Shown piece after piece: positions 45,181 through 55,200 of a stretch of DNA of 64,000 bases (positions within the stretch are counted from its first letter, which is position 1; the number at the start of each line of letters is the position of its first letter). Both the position numbers and the translations under genes were made by a program. Source of the DNA: a virus; the IMG/VR virus record IMGVR_UViG_3300030618_000009, positions 21,754 through 85,753 of that record. One strand, written 5' to 3'. The notes beneath the pieces are model-generated. The model saw nothing but the letters and a program-made list of their open reading frames with translations. It was not told the DNA's origin and ran no database searches.

Positions 45181-47313
45181 CTAACGTCCTCGTCGGCCTC
45201 TAGCAACCCTGTGGCTGCCGCCGCCAAACTTGAACTTGCTCATCTGGTACGCCCGTTCACTCGCCTTTAAGTCGCTCATACTCATGGCGTCTATGTTGAG
45301 GATCGATCTCTTCGGAAGTGCTTGCTGACGCTGCATGATGAGGCTCTGCCCCGTGGGGTCCATCTTGAGGTGACCCTCGTCTATCAACCACGTCTGAACC
45401 TGCATAGCGACGAGCATGACCGCATCTACCATGTCGTCGTGGGCTCCCTTTTCCAGAGGAGCATGGACGCGGATACGGTATTTGGCAACCACGTCGGTCT
45501 CAACCATTTTGATTTCATGGATGAACTTGGGCACATACGGAAAGTTGGCGGTGTGGTCGTTGATGAACGAGCGCAACGCATACGCCATTTCCGAGTTGAT
45601 GGCAGGTGTGAGGTTCACCAACTCCATGTTGTTGATTTCATTCTGTTCCAGCAAGGTGATAAGCTGACGACCTGCGTGTTGATCGGTTGAGCCTTTGTAG
45701 CATGGGAGGATTTTGTTCATCTCCTTCAACCAGAGCAGAATGTCCTTCACGGGTAGGAGTTGAAAATCCGTGTATTTCATACCCTCAGGCGTCGAGACGG
45801 TGACGCCGGGACCTTCGAAAAGTTCTCCCGCGATCATGCGGTCGATGTAGTCGAACACCAAATGAAAACCATGCGTCAACCCGGGCGTCGGATTAGTCGA
45901 TTGACGAACCTCAAGATGTCCAATCGCCAACGCGCAACCATCGGGTCGGCTGTTATCAGGATCGGTGACGTTCACGCCGCCAAGATCAAGACCCCAGAAG
46001 TAGTTGTAGCCCACCTGATCTCCGTTGAATCGCACGCAGTTTTGACGAACGATTGCTCCCGGTGCGGGCGCAAGAACGCCGAATGTGGGTTCGGTTTTGA
46101 CATCCCACGCGGTGACATCCGTGCAGGTCATGATGTCGATGGATCGAACGAACGATTCCGTAGATTCCAAGAATTGTCCGCCGTACTCAGCCTTAAACGT
46201 GAGGGGGTTTTTACGAGCCTTATCACGCAAGAACCCGGCCTTGAGCTTGGGGTTCATTTCCGCCGATGAGCAACTGAGGGCGAACGTCGGGTTGTCCTCG
46301 TTGATGCCGTCCTCCATCGCCATGCGGTAGAGATCGTACATCATACCGACTTTCTTCAGTGGCGACGAGATGCTCAGAATCAGTGAGTCCTGAACTTCAA
46401 CCTTGCCTTCTGTACCAACTGGTTCCGCGTGCTTAAAATCGCCAGCTTGGTGAAAGTCGGCTTCATGGAGCACGGGAGGGGCGGTGATTTCTTCGTGGTG
46501 GAAGTCGCCAGCGGCAGGCGTAGCGGCTACGTACATGTCTTCAGACGTGGAGCCTACTTCGGAACGGAAGTGGGCAAACTCGTCAAGGGCGAGGAAGAGG
46601 GACGAAGGACCACGGACGGCGTTCGTGGTGCAGGGCAGCGATACGACTTGAATAGACGGCTTGGCATCGACCTTATGGTGACGATCAGCTTCGCAAGTAA
46701 ACGTCAGGTTCTTGGCGTTGCTGTCCTTGATGTAGGTGTGGAACCACGTGGCACGGGTGACAGCGGCCTGAAGCTTTTGGAACAATCGACCCGCACCTGT
46801 TTCGTCCTGTGCAAGAAAGGTGAAGTCGATCTTGGAACCCTCAGCCAAGCCGAAGAATTTCTGCGGCGAGTTGATGCACAAAGTGAGGTAGAGTTTGTAG
46901 GCGGCGATGGCGGCGACGACTTCGGACTTACCACCACGACGACCGCAGAAGATGACGCCTTCGTTGAATCCTCTTTGTGGTATGTCCCGCCAGTCTCCGA
47001 CGTTGCAGCGACCCTCTTCGTGAACGATGTGGAGATACTCTTCTTCCGTAACCGTGCGGAGTAGCTCATCACGGAAGGGATTCCACATCTCCACCATTCC
47101 CCAGTTGTCGATGGAGTCTGCCCACTTGGGGCGGTAGTCAAAGGGAACGGCGAAAAGTGCTTTGACAAGAACACGCTGAACAGGACGCAGAACGAGACCT
47201 GTCCCACCCGGGCCTTCAATGAAGTCAATGGCATTGATCTTCTTTGTCGCGTCAGGCAGGAGATTGTCTGCGAGCTTTGTCCAAGTTGTACTTTTGACTT
47301 TCTTGTCAGCCAT
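45181..47313 (-). CDS. Terminase large subunit
   Basis: 710 residues. The packaging ATPase shows Walker A FCGRRGGKS near residue 125, Walker B LFLALDEFAHF near 240 and the coupling motif SISSPL near 320. The nuclease half has WGLDLGGVN near 450 (first metal-binding Asp), DQHAGRQL near 580 and GAHDDMVDAVML near 650. It packages DNA into the procapsid and makes the cut. The C-terminus is very basic (HRVARGRRGR). Long for TerL (often 450-600 residues). An insert rich in His and Glu near residues 265-300 (GDFHHEEITAPPVLHEADFH) is unusual. Ends with TAG. Confidence 0.95.
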   Translation of the reverse strand: MADKKVKSTTWTKLADNLLPDATKKINAIDFIEGPGGTGLVLRPVQRVLVKALFAVPFDYRPKWADSIDNWGMVEMWNPFRDELLRTVTEEEYLHIVHEEGRCNVGDWRDIPQRGFNEGVIFCGRRGGKSEVVAAIAAYKLYLTLCINSPQKFFGLAEGSKIDFTFLAQDETGAGRLFQKLQAAVTRATWFHTYIKDSNAKNLTFTCEADRHHKVDAKPSIQVVSLPCTTNAVRGPSSLFLALDEFAHFRSEVGSTSEDMYVAATPAAGDFHHEEITAPPVLHEADFHQAGDFKHAEPVGTEGKVEVQDSLILSISSPLKKVGMMYDLYRMAMEDGINEDNPTFALSCSSAEMNPKLKAGFLRDKARKNPLTFKAEYGGQFLESTESFVRSIDIMTCTDVTAWDVKTEPTFGVLAPAPGAIVRQNCVRFNGDQVGYNYFWGLDLGGVNVTDPDNSRPDGCALAIGHLEVRQSTNPTPGLTHGFHLVFDYIDRMIAGELFEGPGVTVSTPEGMKYTDFQLLPVKDILLWLKEMNKILPCYKGSTDQHAGRQLITLLEQNEINNMELVNLTPAINSEMAYALRSFINDHTANFPYVPKFIHEIKMVETDVVAKYRIRVHAPLEKGAHDDMVDAVMLVAMQVQTWLIDEGHLKMDPTGQSLIMQRQQALPKRSILNIDAMSMSDLKASERAYQMSKFKFGGGSHRVARGRRGR

Positions 47314-47358
47314 GTTGCTCCCTATAAAAGGGTTACGTATTAGGAGGATTTGGAGAGG

Positions 47359-47532
47359 TTATTCGCCGCGTTCGAAGGCGCAACCCTCACAATCAGGCGG
47401 GCAGGGAGTGGGCACGTAGCAATCGTCGCAGACGAAGTGTGAGGTGAAGTCTTCGCCGAAAAGTTCGGCCATGATTTGGAGCTTCTTCACGAGGTCTTCT
47501 TCGAGGGGTTTACCGCAGTTGATACAGTTCAT
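47359..47532 (-). CDS. Cys-rich microprotein
   Basis: 57 residues with CINCGKPLEEDL, CDDCYV, and CPPDCEGC: enough cysteines for two zinc ions. The start follows a terminator by only a few bases, so its promoter is unclear. Confidence 0.55.
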   Translation of the reverse strand: MNCINCGKPLEEDLVKKLQIMAELFGEDFTSHFVCDDCYVPTPCPPDCEGCAFERGE

Positions 47533-47534
47533 AA

Positions 47535-47575
47535 GAAAAACCGGGGGCGGCTGCGTAGTGGAGAGAACCGCCCCC
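47535..47575 (-). terminator. Rho-independent terminator after the tRNA
   Basis: GGGGGCGG ... CCGCCCCC with a 17-base loop, then GGTTTTTCTT on the minus strand. It ends the transcript carrying the tRNA. Confidence 0.7.
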
Positions 47576-47608
47576 TAAAACGGCACCCACGCATGGTAGG
47601 GCCGCACT

Positions 47609-47683
47609 TGGAACCCGCGACGGGACTTACACCCGCAACCCCTTCGTTTAGAATGAAGTGCTCTGCAATTGAGCTACGCGAGT
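47609..47683 (-). tRNA. tRNA with anticodon CUA (amber suppressor candidate)
   Basis: A full 75-nt cloverleaf on the minus strand: acceptor ACTCGCG / CGCGGGT (one G-U pair), D-stem GCTC/GAGC with loop AATTGCA, anticodon stem CTTCA/CGAAG (one A-C mismatch next to the loop), loop TTCTAAA, variable GGGTT, T-stem GCGGG/CCCGT, T-loop TGTAAGT, discriminator T and encoded CCA. Position 33 is T and 37 is A, so the anticodon is CTA, which reads UAG. The D-loop lacks the usual GG and the T-loop lacks TTC, so the elbow is unusual. A degenerate tRNA is the alternative. Confidence 0.72.
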
Positions 47684-47929
47684 AAACTCTGTGTCACGAC
47701 AATATCCGATATATCGGGCTGGCTGACCACACTTGTGTTCGTAAGTAGCCCAGCATTCTCCGTCCTCGCCCTTAAACGTGAGGACCTTGCCGTGTTGCAG
47801 CAAGTCGAAGAACGTCATGCAATTATCACAGAAGAACCCCCACGTGTTGAAATCCCACGGAGTGGGGCTCGGATCAATCGGCAGCGTTGCTAGGCGTCGG
47901 TAACTTCGATGTCCTACTCCTCCGCACAT
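47648..47929 (-). CDS. Cys-containing protein whose 3' end overlaps the tRNA
   Basis: 93 residues from ATG 47929. WGFFCDNCMTFFDLL and a later HKCGQ...GYCRD can bind zinc. The last codons run through the 5' half of the tRNA and the TAA lies in its anticodon loop. Confidence 0.55.
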   Translation of the reverse strand: MCGGVGHRSYRRLATLPIDPSPTPWDFNTWGFFCDNCMTFFDLLQHGKVLTFKGEDGECWATYEHKCGQPARYIGYCRDTEFTRVAQLQSTSF

Positions 47930-47931
47930 GG

Positions 47932-48108
47932 TTATTCCGATCTCCGAAACACGGGACGCTGAGCCTTGTCTGCGCGGCGTACTGTTACCCTGCGAGGCCC
48001 GCCTTTGATCCCAATATCTTGCCGCTCTTCGTCTTCTGGAAGATGCTTCTCTTGGAACACATCCCAAGGGTCGTTCTCGTTGACTTCACTGATGATTTCG
48101 CTACTCAT
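47932..48108 (-). CDS. Small charged protein
   Basis: 58 residues, acidic N-terminal half and basic C-terminal half (GGPRRVTVRRADKAQRPVFR). ATG 48108 overlaps the TAA of a 13-codon frame. Confidence 0.55.
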   Translation of the reverse strand: MSSEIISEVNENDPWDVFQEKHLPEDEERQDIGIKGGPRRVTVRRADKAQRPVFRRSE

Positions 48109-48149
48109 TACAGTACCGTTGTGTCTACTTCAGCGTCGATGTAGTCCAT
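48108..48149 (-). CDS. 13-residue coupled mini-ORF
   Basis: MDYIDAEVDTTVL, bounded by TAATG overlaps on both sides. Possibly only a relay that keeps ribosomes on the mRNA. Confidence 0.3.
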   Translation of the reverse strand: MDYIDAEVDTTVL

Positions 48150-48370
48150 TATCGCCCCCTTCGATTTAATACTGGGTTTCTTAGATCAGCCCGAACGAAT
48201 CTTACTCGGCCCTGACCGCCGCCCGCTTGAGCGGATGGGGTTTCAAGCCAATCATCCCACTCATCTTGGTCGCACTCAATGAGATCAATCGTGTCCTTCC
48301 AGCCATCTTTACCGAGACCTTTGGCGAGAACACGACCTGATTTCGACGAGGTTTTGACCCCGATCTTCAT
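48149..48370 (-). CDS. Small hypothetical protein
   Basis: 73 residues with an acidic, Trp-containing middle (LIECDQDEWDDWLE) and a basic tail. Coupled by ATGA to the nuclease gene upstream. Confidence 0.6.
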   Translation of the reverse strand: MKIGVKTSSKSGRVLAKGLGKDGWKDTIDLIECDQDEWDDWLETPSAQAGGGQGRVRFVRADLRNPVLNRRGR

Positions 48371-48891
48371 GCTTCCTTCATGTATTCTAACACTTTTTCT
48401 AGCTCAGCGACAGTGGCGTTCCCCTTGATATCATTTGCCCGCCACGAGATCACTCGAATGTTATCTGAGGTGTATCCCTTAGAGTTATCCTTCCTATCCA
48501 GACTCGGAGAGTTGTTTTTCCCCTTTGATCTCACGACAAGCGGGATACCCAAAACGGGGCAAACTTTCGGAATTACTATATCCTTTGCATCAAGAGCGAA
48601 TTCAATTCCCAAACGACGGGCTCGGGCACGGGCGTTGAGCAGCATTTGACGTGTTGGATCATCGATGTGCCACTGCTTGAGACAGTCGATACAGTATGCC
48701 TGTAACCCATCCTTGTTCGTGTTTGCCTTGGAAAAAGCAACGCTCGGCTTTTCCTTTTCACAGTACACGCAAATTTTGGACTTGGTTTCAACATACGCAT
48801 CGTGCGTGCTCCAATATGCACGATACTTGTTATGCCACTCACTCATGTACTGCTGACGAGTTTTACCTTTATACTGCGGTAGGCTACTCAT
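48367..48891 (-). CDS. HNH/EndoVII-like phage endonuclease
   Basis: 174 residues. CVYCEKEKPSVAF...YCIDCLKQWH is a zinc knuckle pair near residues 40-75. VCPVLGIPLV followed by SPSLDRKDNSKGYTSDNIRV near 110-150 has the Asp/Asn pattern of HNH-type phage nucleases related to endonuclease VII. The helical tail (NATVAELEKVLEYM) is typical. It could be a mobile endonuclease or resolve branched DNA. Confidence 0.72.
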   Translation of the reverse strand: MSSLPQYKGKTRQQYMSEWHNKYRAYWSTHDAYVETKSKICVYCEKEKPSVAFSKANTNKDGLQAYCIDCLKQWHIDDPTRQMLLNARARARRLGIEFALDAKDIVIPKVCPVLGIPLVVRSKGKNNSPSLDRKDNSKGYTSDNIRVISWRANDIKGNATVAELEKVLEYMKEA

Positions 48892-48908
48892 AGATATGCC
48901 CCTACACT

Positions 48909-48930
48909 ATGAATACTGAAGTTGAAGAAC
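48909..48930 (-). promoter_or_regulatory. Promoter-like motif
   Basis: GTTCTTCAACTTCAGTATTCAT on the minus strand, 20-40 bases before ATG 48891. Confidence 0.45.
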
Positions 48931-48941
48931 TTCGGTAGCCG

Positions 48942-51900
48942 TTATTCCTTCGTGCCGCAAATAAAGCTATACGTCGCGATCAGGCTCTCAGTGTCGATGT
49001 CGTCGATACGGACGAAAACTTCGTACACGTAGCCGCCCTCTTCACCTTCGTGCCACACCGCACCCTGAGCCGAGGAGCTATTGATGGCGTCCTTGATCTC
49101 GCTGTCGGTGAGCTTGTTCATCAGGTACTTCACACGGCTCGCCTGATTGTAGATGTTGAAGCTCGACAGACCTTGCGGCTGTTCGACCTGAGCCAGTTGA
49201 ATCTCACCCTTGCCCGGAACTTGGTTCAGCATCGGACGATAGGTGACCTTGAACAACGCCACGAGAGTAGCCGCGATCTCACCGCAAACGTACTGAAGGA
49301 AGATCGAGAACTGCTTGGCTTCGTCGGCACCTGCCGTCTTGCCCAGCTTGAGACTCTTCAGGAACTTGAACGCCGAACCCGGACGGGCGAATCCACCTGC
49401 GGCCTTGGTGCTTGCGAATGCCGCACCCGGGACGCCCTCTTGCTGACCGTAAAACTCGTCCGTGAACATCATACCACGGATGTCGTTTTCCTTGCGGAGC
49501 GGGGCCCCTTCGAGCACTTCAGTCTTGCCGTCACGACCGATACCTGCGGCAGCGGCGGGGCTGGTGCTGACGTAAGCGATGATGGTTGTATCCATAGCGC
49601 CTTCGAGAGCGGCTGCAAGAGCCATCTCTTCTGGAACCTCTTCCCCGTCACCAACGATGTCAGGATACTGCATTGGGGTGTTGGTCTGGTTTGGATAGTC
49701 CACGAGTTCATGTTGCATCTCGGGGGCAACCTCACGAAGTACCTGACCCGGGAAGAAGAAATTGAAGCCTGCTTCCTTTTCGATCTCTTCTGGGGTCTTA
49801 GCCGCACCTTCCCCACCATTCTTGGTCGGGAGGGCGTGCTGCGGGTAGTTGTCTTTGGCTTCCTGAATGTGTTCGGCACACCACGGAGAATTACCCGTGG
49901 TCGGCTGTCCACAGCGGGCATCGCCAGCACCCATTCCGTATTCGGTCTGCCAGTCGCAACCAGCAGCGGCCTTCTTATCGTTTGCTTTCACAGCCTTACC
50001 TCCTGCTTCGTCCCAGCGTAAACCGTGCCTAGCTAAGATTTCCAAAGCTTGTTCTTTGTCAGGTCCCCCCATGACGCCCAGCATAGCGGGGTTCATTTTG
50101 AGAGAGTCGATTGCGATGCGAAGCTGATGTTTGTCACCCACGCTCATAGCGGCGACTCTTGCTAATACTGCCGTTGCTGTCCTGAGTGATTCCATCTTCA
50201 TCCCCACACCTTCCATGAATTTGTCGTCTTCCTTGTTTGTCTTCGGGTACTTGTCTGGGTTCTCCGCACGCTCGGACTCCATCTCCGCAGAGGCGATCTC
50301 CTCCCAGTTAACTTCACCCGCTGGCTGCTCCCAGTCACTCTGCCCACCCGCGTCGTACCACATGTTCGTCAGGTTATCGACGAAATCACGGGCCTTGTCG
50401 CCGCTTGGCGCTTTAACCACGCCTTCGAGTTGCTCACGCTCGTGCTTACCACGCTCGCCCCGAGCATTGTCGGCGTTCTCCGCGTAGAACTTCTTGCTCT
50501 GGTCGCCGAACTTCTTGAAGAACTTCGCAAGCTGACCCGCCAACATCTTCGGAGTCTTCTTGTTCTTCAGGGCACTGCGGACCAAATTGTGCAGCGTCGT
50601 AAGTCCCGCCGAATCATTGTTAATCATCAGAGCGGTGTGCCCTGTGATCCAATCATCGTAGCCGAAATAATCAGCCGCCAGCTTAGCCAAGGTCATCATA
50701 CTGGCTCCCTTGGAAGGCTCCCACTTTACGGTGCAACCCGGTGGGCAATCCGCTGGGTCCTGTAGCCGACCCTCATACGTCCCATCCGCAGCATACGCCA
50801 CTGGAACCATCGGCACCTCTGGCTTCGGTGGCACTGGCACGGGTGGTTGACCCTTCATCTGGCGGCTACGATTCTGAGAGATAATCTGGTTGCGCTCCTG
50901 TACCAACTTCTGGTACTCCGCGTATGATGTTGCGGCGATCTTCGCGGAAGCGTGCTGCGTCATGTACCGCTTGTAATCGTTCGGCTGCTTTTCCTTGCCT
51001 GCCCAATAAGCATCCGCATCCGCCAACCCTTCCGACCGCTGGCGGCGAAGTGCCTGACTGTTCGGGTCCTGCTTCGTCTCGGACGGTGGGTGCTGAATGG
51101 TCTGTTTCTGGTACGGCTGCATTTTCCACAAATACTTTTCAACGAGCTTGTTGACAGCCGCTTCGGGCTTTGGAATCGCGGCATACTCTTTACGGAAACT
51201 GTCCGCATCCGCCCCACGAAGGACGTACTCACGCCCGTTCATGCTCAGCAGCATGTGGAACCCTTGCTCGTCCTGACCTTGTGCCACGCTAATCGCAGCG
51301 GTGCGGATCATGTGCAGGTATTCCTGTCCTGCTTTCTTGACCTCATCAATCGTCAGGAAGCTACCCTTCTTGAGGAAGGCTGCTTTAACTTCGTGATACG
51401 AGGCGAACTTTCCCTTGCCATACTTCCCGCTCAGGATGTCATCAAGCTGCTGTTCCGTGATCTTGAAGTGCTCCATGCAGGATTTACGCCCCATGCCGGA
51501 TGTGTACTGACCACGAACACGGGCAACCGTGTCAGGATCGGGGGCACCCTCTTCGGAGTGCTTCTCAAAATTCGGGGTTGCCGACAAGTTCGTACCGCCG
51601 AACATACCGTTGGCTGAGGTGTTTTCCCTTGGGTGCTGCTTCTCACCACCGATGGGTTGCTCTTTCTGACCTGCTTCAACACGAACTGGGGCGACCTGCC
51701 CATTAACTATGCGGAGTTGTGCGGTAGCCTCGGCAGCTTGCACTGCTTCCTCTTGCGTAGCACGCATACCCGAAGGCCGACCATCTTCGAAAATCCACCA
51801 GCCTGTCTTCGGACCACGGGAGTCGTTTACGGTCGTGTGCTTTACAACGAACTCTCGGGCAGCCTGTTTCTTGCCCGCAACGTTGATGATGATTTGAGTT

Positions 51901-52274
51901 CCCGGCTTGGCGGTAACTTCGGTCGCGCCTGCGGTGTCCTTGACTTCTTTGTCACCGTAAGGACCGTCGCCACGAGCCTCCATCTCTTCTTCTTTTTCTC
52001 CGATGGTCTTACCGATTTCCATCTCGGCTTGAGCTTCAATGGCATCCTTGACGGCAGAGACGTTCTGACGTTCAGGCGGACGGATTTCACCGTCGATTAC
52101 GCCAACTCCGCTTTCGCTGTGGGAATTCTCAACCAACTCATCGTGGCTCGGTCCAGCTTCCGCCGCTGCGGGGGTCGCCGTTTCGAGCTTCTGAGACAGA
52201 TCATTGTCGCTGTGCATGATGTCCGCCGCCATACGAGCGGCAGCGGCGTGCAAGTCATCGATCTTAATGGGCAT
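48942..52274 (-). CDS. Large modular virion-type or packaged protein
   Basis: 1,110 residues from ATG 52274, overlapping the upstream gene by 11 bases. The N-terminal 230 residues are acidic and disordered. Several folded segments follow, separated by linkers such as RTAAISVAQ, AKIAATSYAE, AKLAADYFG and GKTAGADEAK, the same style as in the giant polyvalent protein. A zinc knuckle is suggested by CDWQTEYGMGAGDARCG...WCAEH near residue 800. The C-terminal 200 residues look like a compact domain (LQYVCGEIAATLVALFKVTY). Structural or packaged protein; no family recognised. Confidence 0.65.
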   Translation of the reverse strand: MPIKIDDLHAAAARMAADIMHSDNDLSQKLETATPAAAEAGPSHDELVENSHSESGVGVIDGEIRPPERQNVSAVKDAIEAQAEMEIGKTIGEKEEEMEARGDGPYGDKEVKDTAGATEVTAKPGTQIIINVAGKKQAAREFVVKHTTVNDSRGPKTGWWIFEDGRPSGMRATQEEAVQAAEATAQLRIVNGQVAPVRVEAGQKEQPIGGEKQHPRENTSANGMFGGTNLSATPNFEKHSEEGAPDPDTVARVRGQYTSGMGRKSCMEHFKITEQQLDDILSGKYGKGKFASYHEVKAAFLKKGSFLTIDEVKKAGQEYLHMIRTAAISVAQGQDEQGFHMLLSMNGREYVLRGADADSFRKEYAAIPKPEAAVNKLVEKYLWKMQPYQKQTIQHPPSETKQDPNSQALRRQRSEGLADADAYWAGKEKQPNDYKRYMTQHASAKIAATSYAEYQKLVQERNQIISQNRSRQMKGQPPVPVPPKPEVPMVPVAYAADGTYEGRLQDPADCPPGCTVKWEPSKGASMMTLAKLAADYFGYDDWITGHTALMINNDSAGLTTLHNLVRSALKNKKTPKMLAGQLAKFFKKFGDQSKKFYAENADNARGERGKHEREQLEGVVKAPSGDKARDFVDNLTNMWYDAGGQSDWEQPAGEVNWEEIASAEMESERAENPDKYPKTNKEDDKFMEGVGMKMESLRTATAVLARVAAMSVGDKHQLRIAIDSLKMNPAMLGVMGGPDKEQALEILARHGLRWDEAGGKAVKANDKKAAAGCDWQTEYGMGAGDARCGQPTTGNSPWCAEHIQEAKDNYPQHALPTKNGGEGAAKTPEEIEKEAGFNFFFPGQVLREVAPEMQHELVDYPNQTNTPMQYPDIVGDGEEVPEEMALAAALEGAMDTTIIAYVSTSPAAAAGIGRDGKTEVLEGAPLRKENDIRGMMFTDEFYGQQEGVPGAAFASTKAAGGFARPGSAFKFLKSLKLGKTAGADEAKQFSIFLQYVCGEIAATLVALFKVTYRPMLNQVPGKGEIQLAQVEQPQGLSSFNIYNQASRVKYLMNKLTDSEIKDAINSSSAQGAVWHEGEEGGYVYEVFVRIDDIDTESLIATYSFICGTKE

Positions 52275-55200
52275 CTTCCTTCTCCACAACCAAGTCCGCT
52301 AGATCGCCGATACCGAGATCGATTGGACGCTCTTCATCTTCTTCGTCACCGTAGCCCGCACATGCTGTTTTGTCATCTGAGGCCTGATGTGCATTCAACG
52401 CATCCACACCGAGTTCGGCAACGAGTTCCAGTGTGTTCTGGAGTTCATCCACGTTGTCGCCTGATTCGTACAGTTCGCCGTCTACGTATACTTCGTAGCC
52501 ATCGGTGTACGTCAGGACTTCGACACGGCTATCGCCGAGCATGAAATGCCCCGGTTCGCCCTCGTCGCTCCAACCCATACCTACCAGCGTCTCGACATAC
52601 GGGAATTCCCCGACTTCGGCTGGCATTCCTGCGGCAGCTTCTTTCGTGTCGTCTGCTGCGTCTTCGTGTGGAGGCTGTGGCTCCTGAGGCTCCACAGGCG
52701 CGTCACCGCGTAGCTCGGGCTTATCATTGCCCTTTAACTGATCGTCTTGTCCTTCAGGCTTCGTTGCCAAAGGCTTACCCTTTGACTGGTTGCCCTGTGG
52801 TTCTGCCAAGTCACCTTGTTGACGATTGTCGCTGTCAACTCCCGGAGAAACGGCATCCGCTGCCTGTTCAGGGTTGCGCGGAGTTCCACGTCCACCCCCG
52901 CCGCCTCCACCGCCGCCAGAGCCTTCGCCCGTGCCGCCAGTTCCATCAGAACCCGGCCCATCGCCGCCCGGACCCGAACCGCTATCCGTATCGACGGTAG
53001 ATGCACCGCCCGTGCCGCCGTTGTAGATGATGATGGTCGGGGTTTTAGGTTGTGCCCCACCAGCAGGTTGACCAGCAGCTTGTACGCTGCCGTCTTCACC
53101 GCCGCCTTCGTCACCACCCGCTGAGTTTGTGCTCGTTGGTGCAATGCTCACAGTTCCACCCGTGCCAGCCCCGCCTGTTCCCGTGCTAGTCGCGGCACCG
53201 CCTGTGCCAGCCCCGCCTGTACCTGCACCACCCATGCCGCTACCTACGCCGCCAGTTGATGCACCACCCGGACTTGAACCGCCAGTTTCAGTCGATGTTT
53301 CGTTACCAGAAGTTTCCGAGGTTCCATTACCACCTGCACCATCTGCTGGCGCTGCTACGGCTGGTGCCGCCGCTGGAACCGCCGCCGCTGCGGGTGCTGC
53401 TGGTGCTGCCGCTGGTGCTTCAGCCTTCGCGGGAGGAGTAACGGCGGGCTTGTTCTTGCCCTTCGTCTCATCAGGCTTCTTCGAATCCGCAGGCTTTGCA
53501 GCTTCGGCTGGTTCGTCAGCTTCAGCGTCATCGGGCTTCTTCGAATCAACGGACTGATCTTCCGCCGCATCATCGTCATCGGCTGCGGTTATCGTCCAGT
53601 CACTAGCCAATTTTCCAAATTTGGCCGAGGCTACCGCTATGAACTTCCCCGCTTGTGTGAGATCGCTAAAGGCAGCTTCACGGTGCTGTCCATTGAACGT
53701 GAATCCCACCTTAGCGTTCTTGCGTGCCGCTTCGGGAACCGAAACCGTAGGCTGCTTAATGTCGGCGTCCACCCCGTCAGGGCTTTCCGTGTTCGACTTA
53801 GCCTCAGAGATGTCCCCCGAGATGTCAGCCGCCTTGCGACGTGTCAGTTCACGAGCATCGCGCTGACGCTGATCTTCCAGACGTTTCGCCCGCTCTTCCT
53901 TGGTTTCTTCCGCCACATCAGCGTTCTTTCTCTTACCAGCTTCGCCTACCGATTCGGTCGGCTGCTTGATGTCCTGATCCACGGTGTCTGGGCTGTCAAC
54001 CTCGGAATGCGCTTCCGAGAAATCGCCCGAGACATCCGCACCCTGCTTCGCTTCACCCTTCGACCATGTAGCCAACGGGTTCTTGTAGGTGCCGTCGTTG
54101 CGATAAACCGCAGCTTCGGATGGGTCGAAATGACCCACCAAATGCTCGTTGTGCCCGCCCGGTTCCATGCTCTTCAAGAGAGCTTCCATGTACCGTGCGA
54201 GGTTCGCTTGGTTTGGCTGGCCCGCACCACGCTGTTGTCCGTAACCGCTCACGTTCCATGCGGCATCGGTCGAACCCGGAATACGAATGACGTACTTCGG
54301 TGTGGTGGAACGTCCCGCCGATTTTTCCTCTCCGAAGTAAGATGCAAAATCATCTTCGGCGTAGTCTGCCGTCTTCCCCTCATCGAAGTAGGTTTCGAGA
54401 TCGCCCTCGGCGTAATCCGCCGTCTTTCCTTCGTCGAAGTAAGTTTCAAGGTCGCCCTCGGCATAGTCCGCAGTCTTAGACGCCAGAATCGCGTCATCGA
54501 AGTCTGGAGCCATCTGCTCTTCCAAGGTGACGAACTGAGTGTTGTCTCCGTAAGGAACGTCGCTGTCTTCGAAGTGACCAACCTCATCACGACAATCACC
54601 GTTCCAACCGAGACCGAGCCTTTCGGAAGTCTCCAAGGACGGGTGCACGCCGCCGCAGGCTCCGCACTCATAGAACACAGCGGGGGCTGCTGTTGCGGCT
54701 TCTTCCGCCTGCTCCATTACTGCATCGGTGTCGTCAGCGAGGATAGCATCGAGCCCACCAAAATGCTCATCGTTTTCGTCGTAACCGTTGTCGAAGTCAG
54801 GTTCCGCAGAACAACACGGATCATCGGCGTCAACGTCCATGCCGCATTCGCCGCAACGACGCTGCTTTACCCAATCCTGTCGGTCAGCATCCCAGCGGGA
54901 ATTCTGGTTTGGGCAGCCTGTCTCGTGAGTCGCCGTGCCATTGATGCTCAACATCTCGCACTGATCGCAACGGACACGCTGTCTGGCAGGACGGGCACCG
55001 GGCCGAGCAGCCGTTTTGGACTCCTCTTCCTTCGGCTCTTCCTCAGACTCTTCGGACTCGTCCTTCTTCTCGGACTTACCCTTGCTGCGGTTCTTCGCCC
55101 ATTCGGACTGGGAACCACCCTCGGACTTCTTTTCGGACTTTGTTTCACCGCTGTCCGCCGACGCTCCACCATCGCCCGTGCTGGGCTCGTCCTCTTCGGA

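Noticed and set aside
49050-50021. A 323-codon plus-strand frame
   Set aside because: Antisense to a coherent minus-strand gene; composition is that of a reverse-complement shadow.
54332-54478. Possible CRISPR-like repeats
   Set aside because: Units are contiguous 51-bp coding repeats without spacers, inside one frame. No CRISPR array or cas gene was seen in the window.
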